64,000 bases of DNA from an uncultured Lachnospiraceae bacterium. GTDB lineage: Bacteria; Bacillota; Clostridia; Lachnospirales; Lachnospiraceae. The position numbers were made by a program, and so were the translations under genes. The stretch is taken from the NCBI GenBank assembly GCA_947176505.1, contig CAMWQW010000005.1, forward strand, positions 1 to 64,000, given 5' to 3'. Below the pieces are notes generated by a model. That model worked only from the letters and a program-made list of their open reading frames with translations. It did no database searches and was not told the origin of the DNA. This document shows positions 41,577-50,708 of this stretch, in pieces (within the stretch, counting starts at the first letter, position 1; every line of letters begins with the position of its first letter).

Positions 41577-42359
41577 ATGGACTATATTATTACAACAAAG
41601 CAGTTGACAAAAAAATACAAATCCTTTGTCGCTGTTAATGACGTTTCATTGCACATTCGGAAAGGTAGTATATACGGCTTCCTTGGTCCGAACGGAGCGG
41701 GAAAATCTACTACGATGAAAATGCTTTTAGGATTAACCGCCCCAACAAAAGGCAGTTTTGCAATCGACGGAAAACAATTTCCGAACGACCGTCTTTCTAT
41801 TTTGAAAGAAGTAGGTTCTTTTATCGAATCGCCTTCTTTTTATGCAAATTTGACAGGCGAAGAAAATCTCGATATTATCCGCCGTATTTTGGGGCTTCCT
41901 AAAAGTTCCGTTGAGGACGCATTGGAGCTTGTCGGGCTTTCCGAATTTGGAGGGCGCCTTGCCAAAAAATACTCATTGGGTATGAAGCAGCGGTTAGGAC
42001 TTGCCGGAGCGCTGCTTGGCAGACCGCCTATTTTGATTTTGGATGAACCTACCAATGGACTTGATCCGTCCGGCATACATGAAATACGGAATTTGATTAA
42101 ATCCCTGCCTGAACGCTACGATTGTACAGTTCTTATTTCTTCGCATATGCTGTCTGAAATCGAGTTAATGGCAGACGACATAGGAATACTGAATCATGGT
42201 CATCTGTTGTTTGAAGGCAGCTTAGATGAATTACGGCAGAACGCATTACAGTCTGGATTTGCTGCGGATGATAAAATTGACAACGTTAATTTGGAAGATA
42301 TGTTTCTGTCTATGATTGAGAAAGACAATGTATGCAGAAAGCAGAGGGCAAAGCTATGA
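41577..42359 (+). CDS. Lantibiotic-immunity ABC transporter ATPase (LanF/CprA-like)
   Basis: 260 residues from the ATG at 41577 (AAAGGAGA before it). Walker A GPNGAGKST, LanF-type Q-loop region SFIESPSFYANLTGEENL, signature YSLGMKQRLGLAGAL, Walker B ILILDEPTNGLDP, and SSHMLSEIE. The Glu in the Q-loop region of LanF/BcrA proteins is present. It energises removal of lantibiotics or bacitracin from the membrane. Overlaps the first permease by four bases (ATGA). Confidence 0.95.
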   Translation: MDYIITTKQLTKKYKSFVAVNDVSLHIRKGSIYGFLGPNGAGKSTTMKMLLGLTAPTKGSFAIDGKQFPNDRLSILKEVGSFIESPSFYANLTGEENLDIIRRILGLPKSSVEDALELVGLSEFGGRLAKKYSLGMKQRLGLAGALLGRPPILILDEPTNGLDPSGIHEIRNLIKSLPERYDCTVLISSHMLSEIELMADDIGILNHGHLLFEGSLDELRQNALQSGFAADDKIDNVNLEDMFLSMIEKDNVCRKQRAKL

Positions 42360-43081
42360 GTACATTAACAATTGAGCTTAGAAAAGAGAAACGTACAGGG
42401 GTTATTCTGTTAATGCTTATGGTTGGTATTTTAGGGGCGATATACGCCTTTGTCTTTTTCCTTGTGCGGAAGGATGCTCTTTTAAATCTGCCGTTAGCTC
42501 CCATGGATGTGCTTCTTACGCAAGTATACGGTATGATTATGGTTCTGAATATGTTTGGGGTCATAGTTGCTGCCTGCATGATCTACAATATGGAATTTAG
42601 GGGAAGTGCCGTTAAAAAAATGTATATGCTCCCTATGAGTGTTCCTGTTATGTACTTTTGCAAATTTCTGATTTTGACCATAATGCTCCTTACTGCAATA
42701 GGTTTTCAGAACTTGGCGCTTACTAAAATTGGTCTGACAGATTTGCCGCAGGATACATTTGAGTTTAGAACGTTGCTGTCTTTTGCCGGATATTCATTTA
42801 TAACGTCAATGCCTGTATTATCTTTTATGACTTTTATATCTTCCCGGTTTTCCAATATGTGGGTTCCTCTTGGTATCGGCGTTGCGGGTTTTTTAAGTGG
42901 TATGGCGCTTACTGCATCGAATATCTCATGGCTCTGCGTGCACCCTTTTGTGGTCATGTTAAAACCTGCTGTTGCAATGAGAGCACAGCCGGATATTACT
43001 GTTGTTATTTTCTCACTGATTGAAACGGCTCTTTTCCTTTTTGCCGGATTGTGGGCTGCTAAATATCTGCGCTACGAATAG
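42356..43081 (+). CDS. Lantibiotic-immunity ABC permease (LanE/CprB-like)
   Basis: 241 residues from the ATG at 42356. Six membrane helices, with the opening LTIELRKEKRTGVIL and IYNMEFRGSAVKKMYMLPMS after the second helix, the pattern of MutE/EpiE permeases. It pairs with the second permease 12 bases downstream to form the heterodimeric membrane part. Start coupled to the ATPase stop. Confidence 0.92.
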   Translation: MSTLTIELRKEKRTGVILLMLMVGILGAIYAFVFFLVRKDALLNLPLAPMDVLLTQVYGMIMVLNMFGVIVAACMIYNMEFRGSAVKKMYMLPMSVPVMYFCKFLILTIMLLTAIGFQNLALTKIGLTDLPQDTFEFRTLLSFAGYSFITSMPVLSFMTFISSRFSNMWVPLGIGVAGFLSGMALTASNISWLCVHPFVVMLKPAVAMRAQPDITVVIFSLIETALFLFAGLWAAKYLRYE

Positions 43082-43093
43082 GAGGTATACGAT

Positions 43094-43858
43094 ATGAGTT
43101 TTTTAGAATTACTGGGAATTGAGTTTATAAAGGTAAAGCGAGGTAAAATGATACCGTTGATTTTCATAGCACCGCTGTTAGTCGTCTCTTCCGGCGTGGC
43201 AAACCTGCAAAGTTATTTTTCGCCGGAATATACAAATGCGTGGGCGGCTATGTTTATTCAGAGCGCATTAGTTTATGCTTATTATCTGCTGCCGCTTAGT
43301 ATGATTGTTGTGTGTGTGATGATTGTAGGACGGGAAACAGGAAATAACGGGATTTTGAAAATGTTAGCCCTGCCTGTCAGCCGCTATGCCCTCTCGGCGG
43401 CAAAATTTTGTGTGCTGCTGTTCTATCTGTTTATGGAAATGGTTGTATTTCTTGTTGTCTTTGTGATAACAGGATTGATTGCAACGAGAGGCACAGGGAT
43501 TACAGAAACATTACCGATTATGTATTTGGTTAAGTGGTGTGCCGGTTTGTTTCTTACCATGCTTCCCGGCTTGGCTGTAATGTGGGCGATTACGGTGCTA
43601 TTTGAAAAATCTCTGCTATCCGTCGGCTTAAATCTTCTACTTGTTATCCCCGGCGTATTAGTGGCAAATACACCGCTCTGGATTGCTTATCCTTACTGCT
43701 ACAGCGGTTATTTGGTTTCCTGTTCCCTGCACGACTTTACAGCAGAGGGGGCTAGCGCTAGCTTTAATCTGTTCCCGTTTTTGCCATGTGCAATTCTGAT
43801 TTTTGCGCTGGTACTTACAATCGCAGTAACACGTTTTGGAAAAAAAGAAATGAGGTAA
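43094..43858 (+). CDS. Lantibiotic-immunity ABC permease (LanG/CprC-like)
   Basis: 254 residues with six membrane helices. LGIEFIKVKRGKMIPLI at the start and GRETGNNGILKMLALPVS are typical of MutG/EpiG permeases. AGGAGG precedes the ATG. It completes the LanFEG set. A small GC-rich dyad (TGCGGA-CATT-TCCGCA, 43882-43897) after the gene may end the transcript, although no T-run follows directly. Confidence 0.92.
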   Translation: MSFLELLGIEFIKVKRGKMIPLIFIAPLLVVSSGVANLQSYFSPEYTNAWAAMFIQSALVYAYYLLPLSMIVVCVMIVGRETGNNGILKMLALPVSRYALSAAKFCVLLFYLFMEMVVFLVVFVITGLIATRGTGITETLPIMYLVKWCAGLFLTMLPGLAVMWAITVLFEKSLLSVGLNLLLVIPGVLVANTPLWIAYPYCYSGYLVSCSLHDFTAEGASASFNLFPFLPCAILIFALVLTIAVTRFGKKEMR

Positions 43859-43964
43859 TTCGTGGTCAAAAACCTACCGTTTGCGGACATTTCCGCATGT
43901 ACTTCATTTTTTCGTTATGATATAAACACAGTAAATCAACGGACTTATGAAGGAGGAAATCATT

Positions 43965-44141
43965 ATGCGTCATATTTGTATTCGTGGTATTTTAGCTTTG
44001 GTCTGGGTAGCAGCGGCTATCGTCTGCGGTGTGTCCGGCAACATGGAAACGACCGCTATATATGTCATTATGAGCGGCGTGTTCCTATATTCGGCTTATT
44101 CAGCATGGAATAAGGTAAAGACCGGCGGAGGAGACAAATAA
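43965..44141 (+). CDS. Small two-helix membrane protein
   Basis: 58 residues from the ATG at 43965, preceded by AAGGAGGAAA; the frame from 43947 starts inside that site. Two membrane helices (about 7-26 and 31-50) with a short polar tail (NKVKTGGGDK). It stands two bases before an ABC ATPase gene and is likely its operon partner. No family recognised. Confidence 0.75.
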   Translation: MRHICIRGILALVWVAAAIVCGVSGNMETTAIYVIMSGVFLYSAYSAWNKVKTGGGDK

Positions 44142-44142
44142 G

Positions 44143-44877
44143 ATGGGCGATAATCTTTTGACTATAAAAAGTCTTAGCGCGTGGTACAGCAAGGAGAAGA
44201 AAGTATTGTCCGATTTTTCCATAGAGCTTAAGCAAAATGAAGTAGTGGGACTGATCGGACTAAACGGCGCAGGAAAAACAACGTTCATAAAGACCCTGTC
44301 CGGTCTGCATGAGACATTCCGGGCGGAGGAAGTTCGATTGCATGGCTGCGCTGTGAAATTTCGGGATAAAAAATTTAAAATCAGCCGCTATACTGTATTT
44401 GCTGAGGATAATTCTTTTCAGTATTTCACGTTCCGGGAGTATTTGTCATATGTGTTTGCAGCATACGGTCGGGAGCTGCCGGATATAGCGGCGCTGATAC
44501 AAGGATTTCACTTTGAAGAATACACCGATGTACTTATGAAAGATTTGTCAATGGGAAACCGGAAGAAAGTTTTCCTGATTACGGCGTTTGCATTAAAACC
44601 GGAACTGCTTTTGCTGGATGAGCCGGTAAACGGTCTGGATTTCCAGAGTACGGAATTTCTATATCAATTGATTGCCGGATATAAAGCGTACGGGACAGTT
44701 CTTTTCTCTTCACATATTCTGGAAAGTATCACGTTGACATCTGACCGGGTACTGGTGTTGGAGGACGGACATATTCGACAGAATTTTGAAGGCAGCCAGA
44801 TAAATACCATGAACATTAGGGCAGCGCTTAGTTATGAGGACGGTGCGGCAGATGAAGGAGATGAACCAAATGTATAA
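44143..44877 (+). CDS. ABC transporter ATPase with atypical signature
   Basis: 244 residues. Walker A GLNGAGKTT and Walker B LLLLDEPVNGLD are intact, as is SSHILESI. The signature is LSMGNRKKVFLITAF, where LSGGQ-type Gly and Gln are replaced by MGNR, as in some bacteriocin-immunity-type ATPases. Overlaps the large permease gene by eight bases. Confidence 0.9.
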   Translation: MGDNLLTIKSLSAWYSKEKKVLSDFSIELKQNEVVGLIGLNGAGKTTFIKTLSGLHETFRAEEVRLHGCAVKFRDKKFKISRYTVFAEDNSFQYFTFREYLSYVFAAYGRELPDIAALIQGFHFEEYTDVLMKDLSMGNRKKVFLITAFALKPELLLLDEPVNGLDFQSTEFLYQLIAGYKAYGTVLFSSHILESITLTSDRVLVLEDGHIRQNFEGSQINTMNIRAALSYEDGAADEGDEPNV

Positions 44878-46096
44878 GATGTTTGCCAGAAAGCTGTTTG
44901 GCGTAAAAATGGAAAAGGTGAAAAAAGCGTTGTTTATATGGCTGATTATGTTTTGGGGACTGTATCTTGCGGATCTTGACATACAGATTGCACCGCTCAT
45001 CCTGTATCTTATGGTCAGCACCGTTACTGTCGGAGTGATGTGGCAGGCTCTATCATCAGAGGAAAATGTCGAAAACATGAAAAATATGTTTATGATGCCT
45101 TTTGCTGAAAAGCATTTTATTTTCTCTTATGTGTCCGCGCTGGGAATTTATACGCTTCTCACGAAAACTATGGGACTTATGGCGGTAGCGCTTGCTGTTT
45201 CCGCGTGGGGCGGTACAGAAATTTGGGGATGCATTCTTTGTACGGTTAACGCAATTCTTATGACTGCATGTACTTATGCTGCAAGAAAGTATCGGGGTTT
45301 GTGCATTGTCTGGGGTGGTGCCATTGCCACATCTATTTTCCGGTTATGGAATAGTACTGTTTTTCTTCCTATGTTGGTGGGGAATGGCTTAATGGCTGGT
45401 GTAATATTAGCACATGTTGATGCATATGCATTCTATTTATGGGGCGGCAAGGGTAACCGCGTTGTGAAAAGCAGCAAACGTCCTTCCGTATGGCGTTATC
45501 TGTTTCGCTATTTAATAGCGCACAAAAACTATCTGATGAACACGGCAGTCATGTGGCTGGTCGCATGTGTGCTGCCTGTCTTTCTAGGGCAGATAGAAGG
45601 CGTGTTCGTTATGCCGATTGGTTTTGCGATTCTTTCACTAAATACGCCAATCTGCATTTTACTATCCTGTGATCCGGATTTAGAGAGGGCTGTTCGTTTC
45701 CTGCCCGGTCAGAAGACGGCTTTCTGCGTGCCGTACTGCATATTTATTTTTCTGTGTAATATGGCTGGGAATCTGATTTTCCTTGGCAGTTGGTATCTTA
45801 TCAACGGTGAATTTCAGGCGAACGGTATGAACAGTATGAGCGTATACGTGATTTTAACGGCTGTTTTCTTTGCTATGCAAAGTGCCGTCGGTTCAGTGCT
45901 TATGGAGTGGTTTTATCCTATCAGGGGATGGAAGATAGAGAGCGATTTGTGGCATCATCCGCGGAAATATATTGTTCCTGCAGTAATGCTTTTGCTTGCA
46001 GGTGCTGTGGGAACGATTCCAAAGGTAGTGCCGGTGTTGACAATTGTGTTGATGATTGAGGCTGCGATTTTACTAATACAATGCAGGAGGTGCTAG
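44870..46096 (+). CDS. Large ABC permease-like membrane protein
   Basis: 408 residues from the ATG at 44870, nine bases after AAGGAG; internal Met codons at 44861 and earlier are alternatives. About ten to twelve membrane helices. No soluble domain or known motif, but its size and coupling to the ATPase identify it as the transporter's membrane component. Substrate unknown; the adjacent LanFEG-like operon suggests peptide-related export or immunity. Confidence 0.8.
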   Translation: MYKMFARKLFGVKMEKVKKALFIWLIMFWGLYLADLDIQIAPLILYLMVSTVTVGVMWQALSSEENVENMKNMFMMPFAEKHFIFSYVSALGIYTLLTKTMGLMAVALAVSAWGGTEIWGCILCTVNAILMTACTYAARKYRGLCIVWGGAIATSIFRLWNSTVFLPMLVGNGLMAGVILAHVDAYAFYLWGGKGNRVVKSSKRPSVWRYLFRYLIAHKNYLMNTAVMWLVACVLPVFLGQIEGVFVMPIGFAILSLNTPICILLSCDPDLERAVRFLPGQKTAFCVPYCIFIFLCNMAGNLIFLGSWYLINGEFQANGMNSMSVYVILTAVFFAMQSAVGSVLMEWFYPIRGWKIESDLWHHPRKYIVPAVMLLLAGAVGTIPKVVPVLTIVLMIEAAILLIQCRRC

Positions 46097-46243
46097 ATGA
46101 AAAGAACAGGAAAATGTCCTAAATGTGGTTCTTTTAATATTGTTCGGATTCCGGACAATCAGTTCCTAGATAGGCAAGTTGCTATACTTACGCTTTTTTA
46201 TGTGATAAGATATGAAATTAAGGGAAGGCGGAGTAAATCATGA
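46097..46243 (+). pseudogene. Truncated zinc-ribbon protein
   Basis: The 48-codon frame starts MKRTGKCPKCGSFNIVRIPD, the N-terminus of a small zinc-ribbon protein whose second Cys pair normally follows near residue 50. After IPDNQF the sequence changes to unrelated codons without any Cys. It overlaps the GNAT start by four bases, so translation may still couple to it. Confidence 0.55.
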
Positions 46244-47007
46244 CAAATAAAGAGATATTACAAATTGCAATGGAACAGTCTGCACTGGATATCAATTGTA
46301 AGGCAGATGACTTTCTTCGAAATCATCATGTGATCGTCAAGTCCGGCGTGGGACAGGGAGCGCGGAAATACTATAAGGAGCCGATTGCATGTAACCTTGT
46401 TTCTTATGGAAATAATATTGTAGCGTCTGTTCGGGATGAATATCGGGACATTGTTGAAGAGTACATAGGAAAATTTGAATTTTATCATTGCTTTGAGACG
46501 CCGAACATGCACTGGCTCAATGAGAGACTGCTCACAAAAGGACAGAAGATATGCTTTATGGCGGAGTATTACCTTCCGGATGTCAAGAAACTCCAAGCGC
46601 TGTCTTGTGATTATGAAATGAAGATGTTGGGACAGCCTGATTTTGTAAATTTGTACAAACCGGAATGGAGCAATGCGCTTTGTGAAGACAGAAAAGAGCT
46701 TGACGTGTTAGGGATTGGAGCATACGACAGAGGTAAATTAATCGGATTTGCCGCCTGTTCAGCCGATTGTGATACTATGTGGCAGATTGGTATCGATGTA
46801 CTGCCGGAATATAGGAGACGCGGAGTGGCGGCGGCGCTGACAAGCAGCCTAGCAGTGGAAATATTACGGAGGGGGAAAGTACCGTTCTATTGTTCCGCAT
46901 GGTCTAACATCAAATCCGTGCGGAATGCGGTCAAGAGCGGCTTTATTCCGGCATGGGTGGAAATGACGGCGAAGCCGGAGAATATTGTCAACGAAATGAA
47001 CAAGTGA
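46240..47007 (+). CDS. GNAT-family N-acetyltransferase
   Basis: 255 residues. The C-terminal half is the GNAT fold: [20 protein letters not shown], the acetyl-CoA loop [19 protein letters not shown] and [20 protein letters not shown]. The N-terminal 110 residues ([23 protein letters not shown]) form an extra domain as in the DUF-like GNAT proteins of Firmicutes. The acceptor is unknown. AAGGCGGAG-type ribosome binding site. Confidence 0.9.
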   Translation: MTNKEILQIAMEQSALDINCKADDFLRNHHVIVKSGVGQGARKYYKEPIACNLVSYGNNIVASVRDEYRDIVEEYIGKFEFYHCFETPNMHWLNERLLTKGQKICFMAEYYLPDVKKLQALSCDYEMKMLGQPDFVNLYKPEWSNALCEDRKELDVLGIGAYDRGKLIGFAACSADCDTMWQIGIDVLPEYRRRGVAAALTSSLAVEILRRGKVPFYCSAWSNIKSVRNAVKSGFIPAWVEMTAKPENIVNEMNK

Positions 47008-47021
47008 GAATGGAGAAGGTT

Positions 47022-47405
47022 ATGCGTATAGAACATATTGCTATGTATGTAAATGAATTAGAGGCAGTAAGAGACTTTTTTATCAAATATTTTAACGCGT
47101 CAGCGAATGACGGCTATCATAATCAGACGACAGGTTTTCGTTCGTATTTTATGACTTTTGACGATGGTGCAAGGCTGGAAATTATGAATAAGCCGGATAT
47201 GAACGATGACCAGAAAGCATTATACCGTACCGGATATACTCACCTTGCCTTCAGCGTGGGCAGCAGGGAAGCGGTAGATGAACTTACAGACAGATTGAAT
47301 GAGGACGGCTTTCAGGTTACGAGCGGTCCCAGAACGACGGGTGACGGATATTATGAGAGCTGTATTGTCGGGATTGAAGGGAATCTGATTGAGATTACGT
47401 TGTAA
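47022..47405 (+). CDS. VOC-family (glyoxalase-like) protein
   Basis: 127 residues from the ATG at 47022 ([20 protein letters not shown]); the frame from 46953 overlaps the GNAT gene and adds unrelated residues. Candidate metal ligands are H5 (RIEHIAMYV), the Glu in ARLEIMNK, the His in GYTHLAFSV and the C-terminal Glu in EGNLIEITL. Isomerase, dioxygenase or resistance-protein activity is possible. It is 14 bases after the GNAT gene, a likely operon. Confidence 0.9.
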   Translation: MRIEHIAMYVNELEAVRDFFIKYFNASANDGYHNQTTGFRSYFMTFDDGARLEIMNKPDMNDDQKALYRTGYTHLAFSVGSREAVDELTDRLNEDGFQVTSGPRTTGDGYYESCIVGIEGNLIEITL

Positions 47406-47476
47406 AGGAAGAGCGTTGTAGATAACCGCAAGGATTGGATCGAAATGTTAACAAAAAAGAGTAGGGAGTGGTTTTG

Positions 47477-48262
47477 ATGCAGAGAATCAATTATTTTGTA
47501 GAAGGGTTACAAGGCGCCGGGAAATCGACTTTTGTCCGGAGGCTTGCTGAATATTTGAAAGATTATGAGGTGTTTAGGGAGGGCGATTATTCTCCCGTGG
47601 AATTGGCATGGTGCGCCTATGTTACGATGGAGCAGTACGATGACATACTGGCGGTTTACCCGTCGCTGCGTGAGGAGATTGAAGCAAAGACCGTCACGGA
47701 GAAGGAGCATAGGATTATCTGCTATACGCAGATTTTAACGGAGATTCCGGGGTTTCATAAGAATCTGGAGAAATATGAGATTTATAACGGCAAGCTTGAC
47801 AGAGAACCTTTTGAAAAAGTGATTTTTGAGCGCTTCAGCAAGTGGAAGGGTGAAGGGCAGATTTTTGAATGTTCTATCTTCCAGAACATCATTGAAAATC
47901 AAATGCTGTATTTTATGATGACAGATGACGAGATTTTGTCTTTCTATAGCAAATTGGAAAAGATTTTGTCAGATCAGCCATTCAAAATTATTTACTTAGA
48001 TGTGGAAGATATTTCGGGAGCGATTGACGTAATCAGAAAAGAGCGCGCTGATGATGACGGCAATGAGTTATGGTTTCCGATGATGATAAAATATTTGGAA
48101 GAGTCGCCCGGCGGAAGAAAACATGTGCTTACAGGATTAGAGGGTCTGCTTGCGCATTTAGAACAGAGAAGAGACTTGGAGCGGCGGATTATAGGCGAGG
48201 TTTTTAAGGAAAAAGCGGTCATGTTAAGGGCGAAAGATTATGAATTGGGGGATATTCTATAG
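47477..48262 (+). CDS. P-loop kinase-like NTPase
   Basis: 261 residues from the ATG at 47477. Walker A is EGLQGAGKSTFVRRLAEYL at residues 9-27; FECSIFQN and IIYLDVEDISG are the later strands of a kinase-like P-loop fold. This looks like the deoxynucleoside or AAA-type kinase group annotated as hypothetical in Firmicutes. The substrate cannot be stated. It may belong to the GNAT-VOC operon, 71 bases upstream. Confidence 0.8.
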   Translation: MQRINYFVEGLQGAGKSTFVRRLAEYLKDYEVFREGDYSPVELAWCAYVTMEQYDDILAVYPSLREEIEAKTVTEKEHRIICYTQILTEIPGFHKNLEKYEIYNGKLDREPFEKVIFERFSKWKGEGQIFECSIFQNIIENQMLYFMMTDDEILSFYSKLEKILSDQPFKIIYLDVEDISGAIDVIRKERADDDGNELWFPMMIKYLEESPGGRKHVLTGLEGLLAHLEQRRDLERRIIGEVFKEKAVMLRAKDYELGDIL

Positions 48263-48456
48263 CAATATTAAACAGACGCCAAAAGTAATCGGGGCGCTTA
48301 TAACAACACGCGATATACATGCTAATTCTTGATTACGAAAGAAGGAAAAGCACAGTTGCGTGCTGCAGGTATTTTATATATAATGATGTCAATTTAACTT
48401 GCGTTTATATATAAAGTTCACAACATCATGATGAAAAGAAAGGAACAAGGATTCCT

Positions 48457-48927
48457 ATGGGCGAGCGGCATATGATGGAACAACTAACAAATAATATGCT
48501 TTTGTATCATGGCAGTTATTGTGCGGTGCATATGCCGGATTTGAAGCAATGTGCAAAACATAAGGACTTCGGACATAGAAAAGCAAGAACATTTATGAAT
48601 GAAGTTGAGAAATTAAAGGGCAAGGATATCATTGGTGGAAAAATTGCAAATGATAATACAAATGCGACGATAACCACTTATATGGCTGTAGAAAAGACGA
48701 TAACTGAACAAACAAAGAAAAATGCGATAGATTTACTTGTGACAATGGTGGTGGACGAACTCGCTGAGGAATTAAACTTAAGTCCAACTAAACTACTGCC
48801 TCAATTTGTAACATCGCAAACGGGTAAACTGTTGTATGATGAAGAATCAAAGTTGTGGTGGAGCGGACCGTCTGACATTGCAGAAATGTACAAAGCCGAA
48901 ATAGCAAATCGAAACGATGAATCCTAG
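48457..48927 (+). CDS. DUF3990-derived protein fused to antitoxin-like domain
   Basis: 156 residues. MLLYHGSYCAVHMPDLKQC followed by KDFGH is the DUF3990 opening (YHGS...DFGKGFY), and KGKDIIGGKIANDNTNATI its later motif, but the roughly 80 residues that normally lie between are missing. DUF3990 proteins resemble ADP-ribosyltransferases and sit in two- or three-gene modules. The C-terminal 75 residues (LLVTMVVDELAEELNLSPTK to LYDEESKLWWSGPS) look like the small partner protein of such modules. An internal deletion therefore seems to have fused toxin-like and partner pieces in frame; activity is doubtful. Confidence 0.55.
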   Translation: MGERHMMEQLTNNMLLYHGSYCAVHMPDLKQCAKHKDFGHRKARTFMNEVEKLKGKDIIGGKIANDNTNATITTYMAVEKTITEQTKKNAIDLLVTMVVDELAEELNLSPTKLLPQFVTSQTGKLLYDEESKLWWSGPSDIAEMYKAEIANRNDES

Positions 48928-48973
48928 CTGAAAAACGATAAGAAAAATAGTGACAAGAAAAATAGAAATAGTC

Positions 48974-49004
48974 TTGACTCCTACGCAGCGTAATAGTTTA
49001 TGGT
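48974..49004 (+). promoter_or_regulatory. MerR-type promoter/operator with 19-bp spacer
   Basis: -35 TTGACT (48974-48979) and -10 TATGGT (48999-49004) are 19 bases apart. The spacer carries the dyad TACGC-A-GCGTA (48982-48992). It drives the MerR/TipAS gene, indicating autoregulation. Confidence 0.88.
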
Positions 49005-49028
49005 GTACTTACACGGGAGGAAATGACA

Positions 49029-49757
49029 ATGATGACAGTAAATGAAGTCAGCAAATTGACCGGAGTGAGTATACGCGCTCTGCAATATTATGACAAAATC
49101 GGACTGCTTAGACCGACAGGGTACACAGAGTCCGGTTATCGGCTGTATGACGATACAGCTTTGGAAACGCTGCAACAGATTTTGCTGTTCCGCGAGTTGG
49201 AATTTCCGCTAAAAGAAATTAAAGAAATTATATCAAGACCAGATTTCGACAGGAAGAAGGCGCTGGAGCAGCAAATTAAGCTGCTTACCATGAAGAAAGA
49301 ACGTCTGGAAAATTTAATAAGTTTTGCCCGTGAAATACAGATTAAAGGAGTAATGACAATGGATTTTTCAGTATTTGACACAAAGAAGCTTGATGAGTAT
49401 GCTATGCAGGCGAAAGAACAGTGGGGTAAAACCGTCGAGTACAAAGAGTTTGAGCAAAAAAGCGCAGGAAGAAGCAAGGAAGAGGAGAAAGCCGTTGCGA
49501 AAAAGTTTATGCAGATATTTGCAGATTTCGGAAATCTGAAGGACAGTGCGCCGGAATCCGATGCGGTACAACAGCAGGTAAAAGGACTGCAGGATTATAT
49601 CACGCAGCATTACTATCAATGTTCTGATGAGATTCTGTATAGCCTTGGTCAGATGTATGCTTGCGATGGGGAATTCACTGAGAATATCGACCGTGCCGGT
49701 GGCGAAGGAACGGCGAAATTCGTAACGGAAGCGATTCGGATTTATTGTGCAAAATAA
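49029..49757 (+). CDS. MerR-family regulator with TipAS antibiotic-binding domain
   Basis: 242 residues from the ATG at 49029; ATGs at 49023 and 49032 are alternatives, but 49029 has the best spacing to GGGAGG. Residues 1-70 are the MerR winged helix (VNEVSKLTGVSIRALQYYD, SGYRLYDDTALETL), then a dimerisation helix and, from about 110, a TipAS domain (EQWGKTVEYKEF, LGQMYACDGEFTENIDRAGG, FVTEAIRIYC). TipAS domains bind thiopeptides, albicidin and other drugs and switch the promoter on. No resistance gene is directly coupled; the CPBP gene follows after a terminator. Confidence 0.92.
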   Translation: MMTVNEVSKLTGVSIRALQYYDKIGLLRPTGYTESGYRLYDDTALETLQQILLFRELEFPLKEIKEIISRPDFDRKKALEQQIKLLTMKKERLENLISFAREIQIKGVMTMDFSVFDTKKLDEYAMQAKEQWGKTVEYKEFEQKSAGRSKEEEKAVAKKFMQIFADFGNLKDSAPESDAVQQQVKGLQDYITQHYYQCSDEILYSLGQMYACDGEFTENIDRAGGEGTAKFVTEAIRIYCAK

Positions 49758-49773
49758 TTGCTTCGTGTGTAAT

Positions 49774-49813
49774 GTATTTATCACAAAGGCAATAAAGCCT
49801 TTGTGATAAATAC
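49774..49813. terminator. 17-bp perfect hairpin, bidirectional terminator candidate
   Basis: Bases 49774-49790 are the exact reverse complement of 49797-49813, with loop AATAAA. The long hairpin lies 16 bases after the MerR gene. AT-rich outer pairs can supply the U-tract. Confidence 0.85.
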
Positions 49814-49866
49814 AAATGAAATATAGAACGGAATTTATTCTAATTTCGTGAAAGGAATTTGTATTA

Positions 49867-50652
49867 ATGAAGAATATAGTGAAAGCGTTGCTTTGTTTTG
49901 TACTGTACTTTGTAATCCAGTTTGCAGTGCAAATAGTGTTTATGGGAATCGGCGCGGCGTCGGGGATTCAGGATCAGAACGGTCTGATAGATTTTAGCAT
50001 GAATCATCTTCTGCTTATAACGCTTACAGCAAATGTGGTTACGCTGTTGCTATTTCTGCTCTTTAACAAGATTCGTAAAAAGAGCATAAAAGAAGAGTGG
50101 AGCATGACGTCAGTCAAAATCAAACTGTATGTATATCCGTCGTTGGCGGCATTCTTACTTTCATTTGCATGGGCGTTTGTCACATTTGATTTGTCTTTTG
50201 CAAATGCGGAGCAGATACATAAAAGCGTAAACTTCTACTCAGATATGGTTCCGGGGCTGGGAATGGCAATGATGATTTTGGCGCTGCTACTGGCACAACC
50301 GGTCATAGAGGAAGTGTTATGCCGCGGAATGATGCTTAACCAAATAAGAAAAAGTTTTCCGGATTGGGCTGCTATTGTAATCAGCGCAGTTATCTTCGGG
50401 CTGTCACATTTGATGGCGGGTGGTATTGTGCTTGTGTTGGGAGCGGCATTGATGGGTGTTCTATTCGGAATTGTTTTTGTTAAGACGAAATCTTTGTATG
50501 CGGCTGTAGCAGCACATGCCTTTGCAAACCTTCCGGATTTTGTTATGGCGTTTCTACCGGAGATTTCATTCGGGGTCCGGATTGTGCTTGCGGTCGTGGC
50601 AGCGGTAGCAGCGATTGCGATTATGGTCTGGTTTTGCAGAAAGGAACAGTAA
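49867..50652 (+). CDS. CPBP-family intramembrane metalloprotease
   Basis: 261 residues, about eight membrane helices. Active-site motifs are complete: EEVLCRGMML (EExxxR), FGLSHLMAGG (FxxxH) and the later AAVAAHAFANLPD (HxxxN/B). Related proteins (Abi2/Rce1-like) process membrane peptides and protect against self-made bacteriocins. It is convergent with the XRE gene downstream. The start follows GAAAGGAATTTG. Confidence 0.92.
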   Translation: MKNIVKALLCFVLYFVIQFAVQIVFMGIGAASGIQDQNGLIDFSMNHLLLITLTANVVTLLLFLLFNKIRKKSIKEEWSMTSVKIKLYVYPSLAAFLLSFAWAFVTFDLSFANAEQIHKSVNFYSDMVPGLGMAMMILALLLAQPVIEEVLCRGMMLNQIRKSFPDWAAIVISAVIFGLSHLMAGGIVLVLGAALMGVLFGIVFVKTKSLYAAVAAHAFANLPDFVMAFLPEISFGVRIVLAVVAAVAAIAIMVWFCRKEQ

Positions 50653-50708
50653 AGAGTAAAATAACGGTTGTCAATCTGACGCAGGACATGCGGAATGAAT
50701 GGGTTGAA

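Noticed and set aside
43862-44113. 83-codon frame between LanG-like and ABC ATPase genes
   Set aside because: It has no ribosome binding site and overlaps the better supported 58-residue membrane protein gene in another frame.
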